A stretch of 64,000 nt of DNA from Neelides folsomi (taxonomy: Eukaryota; Arthropoda; Collembola; Neelipleona; Neelidae), in assembly GCA_034687125.1 (NCBI GenBank), contig JAQGBZ010000054.1:62001-126000 (forward strand). The letters run 5' to 3'. Position 1 is the stretch's first letter. The number at the start of each line of letters is the position of its first letter. The position numbers were made by a program, and so were the translations under genes. Below are positions 1 through 12,207 of this stretch, one piece after another. The notes below the pieces were generated by a model that saw nothing but the letters and a program-made list of their open reading frames with translations, did not search any database and was not told the DNA's origin.

Positions 1-1
1 G

Positions 2-130
2 CACGTTAATGAATTCCGGAGTTTAAAGAGGCTTTCGAGACACGTCGTCTACAAGAACTGCTCTGCCAAAAATTTCAACGTCCTCCCCGTTCCATCCGCA
101 ATCCTCAAATACATCAACTCTTACGATTGA
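2..130 (+). CDS. 3' end of a SOCS-box protein gene (partial)
   Basis: The reading frame from base 2 to the TGA at 128-130 gives 42 residues and runs off the left edge. The residues fit the SOCS-box pattern: a helix resembling SLKRLSRHVV where the Elongin-binding L..LCR..I helix is expected, then LPVPSAILKYI in place of the consensus LPLP..L..YL, ending two residues after the Tyr. SOCS boxes recruit Elongin B/C and Cullin 5 to make an E3 ubiquitin ligase. The Cys normally found in the helix is Ser here. The substrate-binding part (ankyrin, SPRY, SH2 or WD40) lies outside the window, so the subfamily cannot be named. The call is by pattern only; 42 residues is short. Confidence 0.6.
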   Translation, partial: HVNEFRSLKRLSRHVVYKNCSAKNFNVLPVPSAILKYINSYD

Positions 131-2214
131 ATATCAAAGTAACTTCAAATCATTCAATACATAGACATACCTAGCTAGTATTCATTTTCATTACAATTTC
201 GAGTATTTTTTCTTACTTTACAATATTTCTTTTTTGTTGTTAAACCCGATTTTTTGTGTATTAAAATTTAATATTTTGTACTGATATTTTGTTCTTATTG
301 ATTCTTTAACGAAAATGTTGTCTGACTATTAAAATGATTATTATAATATCAATATTATATTAATGATGATTATTATATTGTATATAAACCATATTTTTTG
401 TTATATCAATTATTAATTAGTTTTATTTATAAGACTTTCTATGTTTTTTAAGATTGTTTAAATGTTACTTTCTAGATTTATTTGCATTGGTTAATATTTA
501 ACTCTTAAAATGAAATTAAAAATAATAAATGTGCTTAGATTATAGACAATGTGATTGATAACCAGAATATTGTGTAATATTATTTTTATCACATATGCAC
601 AGGGTGAGTCTAAGTTATCTTGAGTATGAGTATGAATATGAGTCTAAAGTAGTTTTCGATTCCAAATCCAAAAGATTAGAAATCGGAAACGACTTTAGAC
701 ACACCCTGTATTGTGACAAATATTTATATGTTATTGTTATCGTGTATTAGGCTATTAAAGTATGATACTCGTACGTACAGATAGTTTTACATTATTTATA
801 ATTAATGTTTGGTAGTTATAATATTAAAATTCCTTTATTGCGTATTGTGTAAATAACAATAAAGGTAGAATTACCTATACAAGTAAATTTATATTAAATA
901 TTAATAACTCAGAATTGGTAAATTCCAATAAAAGTTTTTAGCATTTTAGATGTTTGAAGATAAGTATTGATATAAATCAATATCTAATAACTTAGATTTA
1001 GCAATTACTAAAATTGGTGATTTGGAAAGCAGAATGAAACGACTGAAATCCTAAAAGAAAATAAAAATGAGAGGGATGAAGAAAAGTCTGACATGAAATG
1101 CAAATTTTGAAGGCTTTAACATTTATTGGAAAGTTTATACTGTTTAATCCAGATTATAACAATGTTATAATAATTTTAGATGTATCATACCAGTAACACC
1201 AATAAGGTATTGATTGTTCATGAACATTGCAGATATTATGTAAAGATTAGGTGTAGGTAGGTATATGCACAAAAGCTGATATTGTTACATGTATTAATAG
1301 CTATTAACATACAATAAACAATAATTACAATTTTAAAATATTGATTATTATATTGTTAAAATATGTTAAAAGAATTAATGTGATTTTCTTCGTATAAAAT
1401 ACAAATATTTTACGTAATGTACACACTACTTATATGTATTGTATAACTTATAATATATTTATATAATGACCAATATTAATGATTCTTTATTTACATGTGC
1501 TATCTTTATTGTAAGACCATATTATCGATATTATACTTTATACCACAATACCGCATTAATATATAAATATCAGTAGTATGTAGGTAATGTATTATAATTT
1601 TTATAATATTACTGTTTTATTAATTACTTATTCACACATTTATACCTTTGTAAGGCATCCAACTAATTAAATACAGATATATGAAATGTACTTTGTAAAT
1701 TATAATCTCTTAAAAATTTTCATGTTTTTGATGCAGGTTCTTTAGCAAAAATATTCTGCGTGCTTTTATACTATTTTAAAAACTAACGACTTTCTTGATA
1801 TTAATCACAATATATTTATATATATGGTAATAATATTAGTAGATATTCTTTATACACCCATAATACCTGTACTACCTTATACCGTGTTATATTTTCAAAA
1901 ACCCTAGTCAATGTTAATTACATGTGTTAGGTATATGACCAGATTATGCCTGCTAATTAAATAATACATTTACCAATATGGTGCTTAGAGAAATTCCTGA
2001 AATCAGTAGAAAATTGAAAAGAATAATAAATATTGAAACAAAAACCAATTGAATTAAATTATTAATTATTACAAATAATTTATTAACATTTATTCAGAAT
2101 CAGATTAAATAACATACCAGATAAATATTTCTACCTTTAATGAAAAATTTTAAGAATTATTATAGCCATATACTTTTATACATCTTAATATTTTTATATA
2201 GAGGTGCTTTAATC
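131..2214. other. Intergenic, very AT-rich
   Basis: This stretch holds the 3' flank of the SOCS-box gene and the downstream flank of the minus-strand phosphodiesterase. It is AT-rich with stops in all frames. The only structure I see is the short inverted-repeat element at 600-708. Confidence 0.7.
600..708. repeat. Short inverted-repeat element, MITE-like
   Basis: The element starts with CAGGGTGAGTCTAA and ends with TTTAGACACACCCTG, which is nearly the reverse complement. A second internal copy of the left motif (GAGTCTAAAGTAGTTTTCGA, about 640-659) pairs with the right arm (AATCGGAAACGACTTTAGAC, about 680-700). The right end is followed by TA, as expected for Tc1/mariner-type insertion; the left flank is CA, so a clean TA duplication is not visible. 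It has no coding capacity. Confidence 0.5.
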
Positions 2215-3756
2215 TCAATTAAAATCTTTAATGTTCTGATCAAACTTAATCCTTAGCTCTCTTGACTCTGCAATATTCTCCACAAAAATAGCATCACATC
2301 CTTGTTTGAAATACAAAAACATTTCTGCTTCTTTATCATTTGGATCACATCCCTTATTAGAAGCACATCCATGGTTGGAATCCTCCCTTGAATCATTGAT
2401 TGTCCAAACAGTCATTTTCATTCCATGGCTGTGAGCAACTGGAACGAATTGATCTGCTGGAATGAATCCACCAAGGGAATCAATCAATTCCCAATTAACA
2501 GTGTAATTCCTATATTTGATTTCCGCCTCCACTCCCGTGTACAAATATTCTTTTTGGACGCTCAAGTAATTAGCAAATTTGGAAACTTCTTCTACACGCT
2601 TATAAGTGAGTAGTTCAATAATTGGATGCACAAGCAACATAAGCTCCAATTGATCACTTTGTTGGCGAAAGTAATAAAGAGAATCTGGATCAAAACATTG
2701 AATAATTACATTTCCACATTCCCCACTTTCGCAATTTTCCTCATCTCCTGTATTAATTGGATAGCCGTATTCTCTCAGTTTCTCCACAATTAGATCTTCA
2801 AAATAATATTCTCTTTTATTTCGATTGTGATATTTAGGATGCTTAACTTCAGGGATCAATCCTAAATAGAAATGCAGAGGCGTAAAATGTTATTAATTAA
2901 TTTAATTTTATTTATTAGGTATTTATTACAATTTCATAATTTAAAAGAAAGGAAAAAGAGGGAACGGTTGATTTTACCAATTTTCCTTTTGAGCCCTTTT
3001 GACATTTTTGAAATGAGTTGAAGATATTGGTCAAATGTAGGAATTTTGAAAATTTCATTGTAAAATTGAGAACGAATTCCAGTTTTTCTTTGAAAAATGT
3101 TAAGCATTTGAAGTTCATCAAAAGTAAAATCCTCAATAAACCAGTCATTAAGATAATTGTATTTTGTCCCATTAACTGTGTCCGTGAAATTCCTCATTCG
3201 GTCCTCAAATTCTTTAAAATTGGCAACATTTGTTCCGCCTTTTAATGTTAAGTCGTGGTAGCAAACTGAAATTGGTCGAATTTATGAATTTCATGACTAA
3301 ACATATCAATCACAAATGTATGTAGGTAGCATTAGTTTTCTTATACATTCATACCTAAAACATTGTCTTTTGTTAACACAAGATCAGGTTCAATGAAATC
3401 TGCTCCTAAGATAGCAGCCAACTCATAAGATCCAAGAGAATGTTCTGGCATGAGAAACTTGTCTCCTTGATGGCCCATTAGAACCGTTGGATTTCCATCC
3501 ATCGTCTTCCATTTAACATTGTTTTCTTAATTAAAACTTAAAATTAATGTTTTCAAATGAAATAATTATCATAGTTGGTACATTTTTAATTGTATTCTGA
3601 TATAATATGGATAAAAATAAACGAAAATAAATAATTTTCATACAACATATTATATAAATGAAATGAAATGAACGTCTCACTCAAAGATGGTGATTTAAAT
3701 GAAAGTGCATTTATTTCAAATAAGCAAAACACAAGTAAAATCAATAACGATTTCAT
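2215..3756 (-). CDS. Secreted GlpQ-type glycerophosphodiester phosphodiesterase
   Basis: Four exons read on the minus strand: 3756-3681, 3525-3355, 3265-2978 and 2861-2215, all joined in phase, giving 393 residues. Residues 1-19 are a signal peptide (MKSLLILLVFCLFEINALS). A GDPD TIM barrel follows: WKTMDG (31-36), a GH-Q-G loop (43-46), PEH (52-54), EPD (71-73) and YHD (85-87). The family hydrolyses glycerophosphodiesters to glycerol-3-phosphate and an alcohol, using metal bound by the Glu and Asp. The usual catalytic HR pair is His44-Gln45, so the Arg is missing; the other catalytic residues remain. Overall the protein resembles bacterial and plant GlpQ-type enzymes more than animal GDE1. 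It is probably extracellular or lysosomal. The first exon was chosen because its donor phase fits exon 2 exactly and it supplies the signal peptide. Confidence 0.85.
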
Positions 3757-4864
3757 TTTGTTAATATTAAAATTATATTTAACTATTATAAAAACTATGT
3801 ATAGCCACTTAAAGGCAAAAATTATCCATACTGAAGCATTTTATTTTGAAAAGTGTACTAGTAACTGAATAATCTCTTCAAGGATCATTTTGGATATAAA
3901 AGATAAAGTTTGAGTTTTACTAAATACTTTTAGGATTATTATATCGCTACATACGTACCCTGTTGAATAAATTTTATTGTTGTTTAACAGATTAGAGTTT
4001 TAATGTAATATAATGCTAAAATAAAATAATGAGATTTGAGCGCTTAAAAATTGCTATATCTATCATATTTACCTACATAGTATTTCTGAAAATCCGACCC
4101 TATATTAAATATTCTTTACTATAGGGTATAACCCAAACTCTCTACTTTGTGGTACTTTGTGTATCTTTATATGGTCATGGTCTTTTTCATGTCTATCTCG
4201 AATGAAGAAAGGGGAAGGTGCTAAAAAAGAGAGGAATGAAACTTCTGAACTTCAGCTGATGAACTTTCATTTGCCACGCCGAGTGAGCCGACAAATCCTT
4301 AAAATCTTGAGCACTCCAACACTCCAATCCCAATCCAATTTAAAAGTAGGTAAGTTTAACTAATTTGTCATTCAGTAACTGAAAATCCAGCTTAATGGCA
4401 AGAATTTTAACCTTAAGTGAATATCACATTAAGTTTATAAGCCAATATTTTAATAAATTAGCACGCGTGTGAGTGAATTGATGCATGTGTGTAAATCCTC
4501 ATGTGCCAATAATTTGGTTTTCAATTATAAGTCATAAAGTTATAATACCATAAACGAAAGAATCAATACCCTTTATCTTAATTTTTATATTCAACGAAAT
4601 CATCAAATTAAAATAAAATACTCAAAGAGAATGCCAGACTTTAAATATTTCATGTTGTCGAGTGTTTTTTATTGCCGCAGAACATTCTATGACCTGATAT
4701 CTTATCAGAATGATTATGGATTAAAACTAAAGTGGTTTTGATGTCAATTTTGAATTTTTTATATAATGAATGGTTAATGACACTACACACAGTAATACTT
4801 AAATACTTCCACTTTTTGTCATTTTCAGTTGTGGAATAAACTTTTCAACAAACTCCCAGTCAAA
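3757..4864. other. Divergent intergenic region between the phosphodiesterase and GST genes
   Basis: About 1.1 kb lies between the start codons of two divergently transcribed genes, so it should contain both promoters. I see no clear core promoter motif. A 68-codon open frame at 4157-4363 has no recognisable product. The GST leader just upstream of 4865 may contain a 5' intron, but I cannot prove it. Confidence 0.5.
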
Positions 4865-5821
4865 ATGGCTCCAATCGTACTTGCTTATTGGGATATCCGA
4901 GGGGTACTTTTTTATTTTATAAATTATAGCTGATATTTATATTGAATTTATTTTAATATTTTTGTAATTTATGTTAGCTCGCCCAAGCACCTCGATATCT
5001 TCTTGAGTATTCTGGATTAGAATGGGAAGACAAGCTTTATGTTTGTGGACCACCTCCCAATTTTGACAAGACATGCTGGTTTGGGGAAAAACACAATTTG
5101 GGAATTCCGTTCCCAAATGTAAGAAATGATTATTTTTGCATTTTAGCCCAAAATAATTAATTTTTTGTTAAATTGTTTAGCTCCCTTACTTGGTTGATGG
5201 GGATGTGAAATTAACTCAATCCGGAGCAATTCTTCGTCATATTGCGAGAAAGACCGGCATGTACGGGAAATCAGATATTGAAAGAACCAGAATTGACCAA
5301 ACATCATTCCAATGCGCGGATTTCATGTCTGGATTCACTGGGACTTGTTACAATCCAAATTTTGTAAATTTTTATATAAATCTAAAAAATATCAACTGGA
5401 AATTTTATCAATTATCATTATTTTAGGAAAACTTGAAGACACCTTATTTGGCTTCCCTCCCTGAAAAGCTCCAAGAATTCTCTGATTATTTGGGAACTCG
5501 TCCATATTTTGGTGGAGACAACGTAAGCTTTTTTGATATTTTTATACCATACATTACAATTTTATAATGTAAAAGTTAAATGTGTATTATTACGATCATA
5601 ACTTTAAAAAAACCTTAATTTAGATTTCATTCGCGGATTTCCAAATGTATGAAGCTCTTGACCAACATCAAATCCTTGAGCCAAAATGTTTGAATAATTT
5701 CAAAAACCTTCAAGAGTTCCATGCTCGGATTGGAAATCTCGAGCAGATCAAAGCTTTCATCAACTCTCCCCGGTATATCAAGTATCCTCTCAACAACAAA
5801 ATGGCTAAGTTTGGAGGATGA
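4865..5821 (+). CDS. Mu-class glutathione S-transferase
   Basis: Five exons (4865-4903, 4978-5118, 5181-5363, 5427-5522, 5624-5821) join in phase to 218 residues, the usual Mu-class length. The N-terminal thioredoxin-like domain shows YWDIRG with the catalytic Tyr, the Mu-type CGPPPNFD loop, and NLPYLVDGDVKLTQSGAILR, which contains the glutathione-binding Gln-Ser pair. The C-terminal helical domain ends with RYIKYPLNNKMAKFGG, also typical of Mu enzymes. It conjugates glutathione to electrophiles in the cytosol for detoxification. Mu enzymes are abundant in ticks and mites and largely absent from insects, which is the best lineage hint in the window. No active-site residue looks altered. Confidence 0.95.
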
Positions 5822-5867
5822 AGTTTGATTTGACATCAATCTAATATATCAGTATATATTGAATATA

Positions 5868-5873
5868 AATAAA
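5868..5873 (+). terminator. Polyadenylation signal of the GST gene
   Basis: AATAAA lies 46 bases after the stop codon of the GST gene and is followed by a T/G-rich stretch. Confidence 0.6.
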
Positions 5874-6597
5874 GTTCTCGGTACAAATTCTGTATATGAT
5901 TTAACCATTTAACCGATGAAAGGACAATACTTTAATTATTTATGTAGTTTAATACTGAAAATGGAAAATAAAAGTAACGACGGTGTCTGGTATACTGATT
6001 TAATCATGTTTTATTTTATTATCTATGCCCATATCTTATTTTTTAAATATCGTCATTATCGTTTTTGAAAATATTTACACACAAATACATAAACAATATA
6101 TATATATATATGGTGTACAGTGCAAATATTAGTAATTAAATAATAAGTATTACGTTAGGATTTGTATTATTACACTCCTACGTGTAGCGAGCTTTGGCAC
6201 GAATCAAAGTAATTTCGAATATCATTTACCTATAGGATTTCCTTTTCACGTGTGGATTTCGCATTCGGTTTTCTGCATTTTCTCTCGAACTTTCTTTCGT
6301 AATAGAGAAAGTTTAAATTGACTGTGTTAATAATTAATAAAGGTAAGAAAGAATGTTAAATATTTTTAATACCAGGATCTTAGAAATTGAGGGAGGGGGA
6401 ATTGTCATTGACTTTGCATGAAACAAAAGTATAATACCTAATTTAAAATGAATGATACAGGGTACCATGTAGTCATGTAGTGTAGGTATATGATATTGAA
6501 TGTTTTGCTCATGAAGTGTCATAAATAATTGTGCAACAATGTAAATAAGTAAAATGTTTTTTTATTTTAAGTTTAAACAAGCCGACTACAAGCTACG
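5874..6597. other. Intergenic and 5' leader of SMIM12
   Basis: Contains a (TA)8 run at 6096-6111. A plausible untranslated first exon of SMIM12 ends at the donor AAAG|GTAAGA near 6342, and an acceptor TTTTAAG lies near 6571, giving a 5'-UTR intron of about 230 bases. The exon start is not determined. Confidence 0.4.
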
Positions 6598-6975
6598 ATG
6601 ATTCCCATTATAATGGCATTTATGAGATCCTATGCACCTGTAATCGTTCTTCCGGTTGCAGCAGTTCTAGGTGGAATTGGATATTATTTAGAAAGCGTTT
6701 TAAGGTGATTATTATAATCGTAATTATCACGAAATTAAAAAAAATTAATCATCAATTTGGGTAGCTCAATTTAAAATTGTTTGGTTCATTTTAGTGATAA
6801 ACATACCCCATTTAAACCAAGTATCGAAGAACAAAGAGGAGAAAGATTATTGAATGAAATTGAGGGAGCAGATTCGAATTCACAATATAGTTCACTCAAA
6901 GATAAAACATTCGTACCTAAATCAATCTTTGAAAAGAATAGATCTCCTCAATTTATGAACGAGAAGAAATTGTAG
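6598..6975 (+). CDS. SMIM12: SMIM12-like small integral membrane protein
   Basis: Two exons (6598-6704 and 6795-6975) join in phase 2 to give 95 residues; vertebrate SMIM12 is about 92. The N-terminus has the RSYAP motif followed by a hydrophobic segment (about residues 14-31, ending GGIGYYLE). This matches the vertebrate pattern R.YAP..., hydrophobic stretch, G..GY.LE. The C-terminal tail is hydrophilic and contains ERLLNEI and SLKDKTFVPKSIFEKNR, matching the conserved SLKDK..F.PK....NR block. SMIM12 is a conserved one-pass membrane protein of unknown molecular role. The C-terminal block is the strongest evidence. Confidence 0.9.
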
Positions 6976-7569
6976 CTTTTTATTTGTTCAGATGTACAAG
7001 TTTAATGAATTCAATTTTACTCATTAGTCGGTAAATAATCTTTGCTAAATAATTATTAAATCTAGCATAATTAAATATAGCAGTAATATAATAACATATT
7101 TTCAAATATTATGTACCTATTATTACGAAAGTTCTTAACTTGTTCTTTATATTGAATAATATTATATAGTACCTTATTCAAAAGAATTGCATTTTTTATA
7201 CAATTCAATTATGCTAATTTGATACATTTAAACATGTTGCACAAAACTTACCAAATACCACTCATACATCAAATGTCACTTCATTCTTCATAATGTCCTC
7301 ATATCTATTAACTTATAGGTAATATGAAGAGTTATCAATCCTCATGCGTGCACAAAATGGTTTCATTCATTATCGTTTAAAGTAATATAGAGCTACTGAT
7401 TGCGAACTACGATTTGATGTGAGGAATTCCATTAGATCAATTTCCAAGATTAATTTTTGTATTTTCTTTATTTATTCGCTCTGCATATTATTTATAAGAT
7501 ATTTTATTTATTTTGAAAAGAAAAGTTTATAGGGTACAATTTATTATTTTATTTCAGTTGAGTGTACAA
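6976..7569. other. Intergenic, SMIM12 3' flank and leader of the next gene
   Basis: AT-rich sequence with no coding signal. A likely splice acceptor (ATTTCAG) at about 7551-7557 sits 13 bases before the next start codon, suggesting a 5'-UTR intron there. Confidence 0.4.
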
Positions 7570-8696
7570 ATGTCCGAGAAAGAAATCTGGTTAATATTCC
7601 CAGGAATGGGTTCTCAATGGGCAGGAATGGGTCGTGAACTCATTTCATATCCATTCTTCAAAAATTCCATTAGTACGTCATCAAAAATACTTGAACCATT
7701 CAAAATTGACATTTTTCGCATCATCAATGACGAAAATGAGAAATTTGAAGACCCAGTAGAAACTTTTGTGTCAATTGTGGCTATTGAGGTTTAAATTTTT
7801 AACATATTTCAACTTCTTTTATAATTTTAGATCTTTTAAATTATGGAAAATCTAAATTATTTATCCATTTTAACCTCATTATTCATAATTTTATAACATT
7901 TATCATTTTTTAGATTGCACTTGTTGACTTATTAGTTGAAACAAAAGTGAAAGCAAGTAAATTCTTAGGCCATTCATTGGGAGAAATTGTTTGCGGATAC
8001 GCAGATGGATGTTTGACACACGAAGAAGCTATATTATTTGCATATTGGAGAGGTGTTGCAATTTCCTCAAAAGTTACAGAAGAAGGCTCAATGGCTGCAG
8101 TGGGATTGTCTTGGGAAGAAACCACCGAGAAATGTAAAAATTTCAAAAATGTCTTTCCAGCTTGTCACAATTCTTTGGAATCCGTGACCATCTCTGGTGA
8201 CACCGAAGAAATTAAAATGTTTGTTAAAGAAGTTAAGGATGAAAATAAGTTTGGGAAAATAATTGATACGAGCAAAAAAGCTTTTCATTCTCCCTATGTT
8301 TACTCTGCTGCTCCGTTTCTTTTGGAAAAATTGAAGATGGTGAAAGAGAACGGGAAAAACTTTTCTGATAAATGGATTTCTTCTTCTATCCCATTAACTT
8401 CACGAGATTTAAATAAAAGATCATGTTCTGCTGAATATTTCATCAATAATATGATTTCCCCAGTGTTATTTTGTCAAGGTTTGAACTTAATTAAACCTGA
8501 TTCGATCATAATTGAAGTTGCTCCTAATGGAATATTTAAAGAGATTTTTAAAAATCTTTGCAATGAAACCAATTACATTCAACTCATGAGTAATGAACCT
8601 TTAGATGGAAGTATTAAGACCCATCTTCTTAATGAGTTAAAGAAATTGAGAGATGTCGGAATAAATTATGATTTTGTTGAACGAGTCTTTGAATAA
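7570..8696 (+). CDS. Stand-alone FAS-type malonyl/acetyl acyltransferase domain
   Basis: Two exons (7570-7788, 7914-8696) encode 333 residues. The sequence matches only the acyltransferase (MAT) module of animal type I fatty acid synthase: FPGMGSQW (10-17), the nucleophile elbow GHSLGE with Ser94, YWRG with Arg119 expected to bind the malonyl carboxylate, MAAVGLSWEE, PACHNS, VTISG, and AFHS with catalytic His198. It ends with the short C-terminal part of the module and a stop. No ketosynthase or dehydratase lies either side; the next gene is XPF on the other strand, 178 bases away. The role would be acyl transfer from CoA, with the partner acyl carrier unknown. The start is placed at MSEKEIW. 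A start at 7513 in the same frame, if the acceptor there is not used, would add a 19-residue basic and hydrophobic leader that could target mitochondria. Confidence 0.85.
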
Positions 8697-8874
8697 AAAT
8701 ACTTTTAATTAAATTCGATTGATTTTATTTGAAATTAATCAAATATTCATACTTTAATTTCATACATAAAACAAAAATATTAATTTAAGATTTGTACCAT
8801 TTGCGTACTAATTGGAAATATATTAGAAACATTATTTGCATTATAAATTACATAGTATAAATAAAAATAAGAAA

Positions 8875-11800
8875 TTATTTTTTACTTCCTGGCTTTCCTT
8901 TCCATGTTTTTCCTGAAGGCTCAGCCTCCAAATGTTGTCGTAGGTTTGTGTGTATACCAGCATAAAATATTTCTGCTTGTTTAGAACTTCCTATGATAGC
9001 GCTCAATTCATCTTCACTTTTTTGAACCACTTCATCCAGGTTCTTACATCTGTTAAGTAACGTGTAAACATTTCTTGAATCGATGCCAGGAAGTTTGGAT
9101 AAAAATGAATGGGAGATTGGACTAAACTTCATTGTTTTTTCACTTCCTGACATTTCTTTTTGAATACTGAGGGCGATTTCAGCTACTGGTTGACTTCTGC
9201 CGCGTTTAAGTTCCTAAATTATAAATTGAAAATTACAATACACACTTTATTAAGGATAATTTAAATATCATGTACAAATACATTATTCACAGAGTAAAAA
9301 AAACTATGAAATATAAATAATGACATAATGTAATGAGTATTTACATGAAACATTTCAGCTGTATAATACGAACTAGGAGACCAAATGATCTTCAATTTTG
9401 GAAAATGGAGAGTTAAGAGTTGAAGTTTGGGCATAATTTTAAGCATTTCTGAAATAAAAATTTAAACTTTTAAATAAATGTGTATATTTAATAAAACATT
9501 CAATAAAATCAAGTAACGCTTCCAGATAAAGTTAGCGCTAAGAGTTTATTAATGTATTTACCGTTTTTATATTTATTAACTGCAGAAGCTTGGGATGTCT
9601 CATTCTCAACAAGAAGAATTGGTTTTTTGTAATGTCGACTCATTGCTTCTGCCTGTTTGTATAATCTTCCACAGCCTAAACTCTCTATGAGATCAGAAAG
9701 AGATTTCCTTTCAACGCACACTTCATTTGTCAAAATGTAATCTCCAACATCAAGAGTTAGCGGCTCGAGATCAATCCCTCTTTTGTGAATTAAGGACGGA
9801 AGTTCGGATCGGAATTCTCTCATATCTACCAGCACAATTTCTTTTTCTAATAAAGAAACAAAAACATTAATGTTTTTTAACTTTGAAATAATGTAAAATC
9901 TTTTACTGATAGAATAAAATTTACCAATAATTTTTCCTTCCATGTCCCTTTTACTTGATTGATTTGCTAAACTTAAAGTTTCACTCGCTTTCGAAGGATC
10001 TCTCCACAAATCTTGATTCAATTCATCACGCCCTTCTCGTTCAACTGGAACAACCTATTAAAAATATTTTTAAAAATGTTTTAATAACCGTGTTTGAAAG
10101 TGCCATAATAATTTTAAGAAATGTGTATAATATATCTAGTTATACCATTGTTAGCTTTTCACCAATGAGCCTCTCAAATGCCGTTTTCTCTCTTTGAATG
10201 GAGGTCAAGTAGATTTGTTCTTCCACAGAGTTATGAAAAGAGAGGAAATAAACCCGAATTCCTTGTTCCCCTCCATAACGAGCTCGATAAACTTCAATAT
10301 TCCTAATCAGCTCCAATGCTAAAATGTAAATAAATTAGGATACAAATAAATTACAATTTCATAAGATGCATAATAGTTATATAATATAATATTTCACTAG
10401 AGTACTATTGAAAAGAAATGACTTACTTGGATCAAAAAGAATTAAATTATGAGGCAACAGAGTTTCTAATGTTTGGGTGACTGCGAATGGTTCTTGTTCT
10501 CCGAAGAATTTTAATGGTCGTATAAAGATGGGCTTTTGAAGGAATTCAATATCTTCGTATTTTCTTTCTATTTGTGTAAGCGTTATTTGAGCTTCCTTCG
10601 GTTTAGCAGCACCCTCTTCGATTGGATCAACTTTTTTAACTTTTCTTTCTCTGGTCATCTCATTTAATTTCAAAATAAGATGATTTGAAAGAGGGATTTT
10701 TACACTTTCACTGTTTCTGGCAATTCGCCCTAAAGTTAATTCACTTCCATAGGACAAGTAATCACGAAGAACTCCACAAGTTTTCACATCCTCGGCGAAA
10801 ATTATTGTTCGCTCTCTTGAAGGCCCCAATTGTTCACAAGGCTTTTCACCAGATTCACCTTCTTTTTCTTCACTGAGTTCATCAATCTTTTCTTCTTTAA
10901 TGCAAAGTTCGTTTAAGATTTCACTTAAAGCAAGCCATTTTGGATGAACTTCGGGCTCAAATGAGAAAACTTCTTCTCCTTTCTCTTTTTTAAGAAATCT
11001 CCTAAAATTAAAACATTTTCAAAATAAGACTAAAAATATAAAAAATTTAAACATGAATAAGTGTTTTTATATAGAACGAACTTTTTTGCAGCAATGATCA
11101 TTTTTTCTGCTGAATTTGAGAGAACCCATGAAGACTTCAATGCTGCTTCGGGCCCCATGAAAGAACACAGTGAAGTGTAAAAAGTAACGCAATCACATTT
11201 TGTTAACTGCGAAAGGAGAAGTCGAAATAGTTTGATGTCATTTAACAGCCCTTTTGATTTTGGAACTACGGAGTTCCAAACAGGGTCCATGAATGAATCA
11301 ACAATTTTGTGAAATCCTTTTGTGAGTGCTGATTCCAATGAAATTTGATCATCATTTAATGCTGGAACAAGACGCTTTAATTCTCCAAGAGACAATGAAA
11401 CCAAGTCGAGAAGAGATTGTTGGATTTCTCTCATGTTGGTACTTAGCTTGAGCTGAATTTCCACGACATTTGATTCAGTAGCATATTTTGAGAGAGATTC
11501 TTTGATCGCAGCGTGGAAGCGAGGCCATAAGGAAACATTTGATATAAAACAACATCTCATGACTTTGCTCACCCGATTGAACCCCAAAAGGAAAGTTGTC
11601 GGTGATTGGGAAAAAGCTTTGATGAATCCTGTCTTATTCTTTGTTCGGTACAGTCTTAGAATAAACGCTTCCTAAAAGATAAATATTAAAGAAATTAGTT
11701 TTAGCATATAATTTATACATTGAATGTTTCAAACTTTATATTTAATTTGGTGTTAACCTGAGAAGTTTCAATGACATTATGAGCTTTTAAAACGATAACT

Positions 11801-12207
11801 CCAGTTATCTTTTCAGCTGGAACGATGTCTTTTAGAAAATCCACAACAAGAATTCTTGCAGTAATGAAGAATATTCCGCCCCGCAAGTAAAGTTCTTTTC
11901 GCTCATTTGGGTTAAATTCTGTAGTGATCGACACTGCAAAATCCTTCTTTAATCTATCCAAATAGTATTTTTCTTCTGAAGAGGATGTCGACAAGACGAA
12001 GACGAGGTTCTCTTGCGTAGCGTAACATTTGAAAAGATTCACCAAAACCTTCAAAAACAATTTGTTCCGGTTATTTAAATATGGATAATTAAACTGTGGA
12101 TCAACTAAATATTTTAATACCTTTTCCGTTGAAATCCCTCTAGCAAATATCTTTAAGTCGTTTTCTTGGACGGACTCAAGTAGTAATTGATTTTCATATT
12201 CCAACAT
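8875..12207 (-). CDS. ERCC4: XPF/ERCC4 structure-specific endonuclease
   Basis: Eight minus-strand exons join in phase: 12207-11758, 11671-11082, 11001-10427, 10318-10146, 10054-9925, 9846-9562, 9448-9345 and 9213-8875. They give 881 residues (human about 916). XPF is the nuclease subunit that pairs with ERCC1 to cut 5' of DNA lesions in nucleotide excision repair, interstrand crosslink repair and meiotic recombination (fly mei-9). The start MLEYENQLLLE resembles the family. The degenerate SF2 helicase-like half follows. The nuclease motif is intact: GD at 674-675 and ERKSLSD at 685-691. The C-terminal tandem helix-hairpin-helix region (KLPGIDSRN...) is the ERCC1-binding part. The intron 2 donor (GTTCGT) is atypical but is the only choice that keeps phase with the next exon. 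Confidence 0.95.

Noticed and set aside
4157-4363. 68-codon open frame between the phosphodiesterase and GST genes
   Set aside because: No family features, and the sequence lies in the divergent promoter region. Length is within chance.
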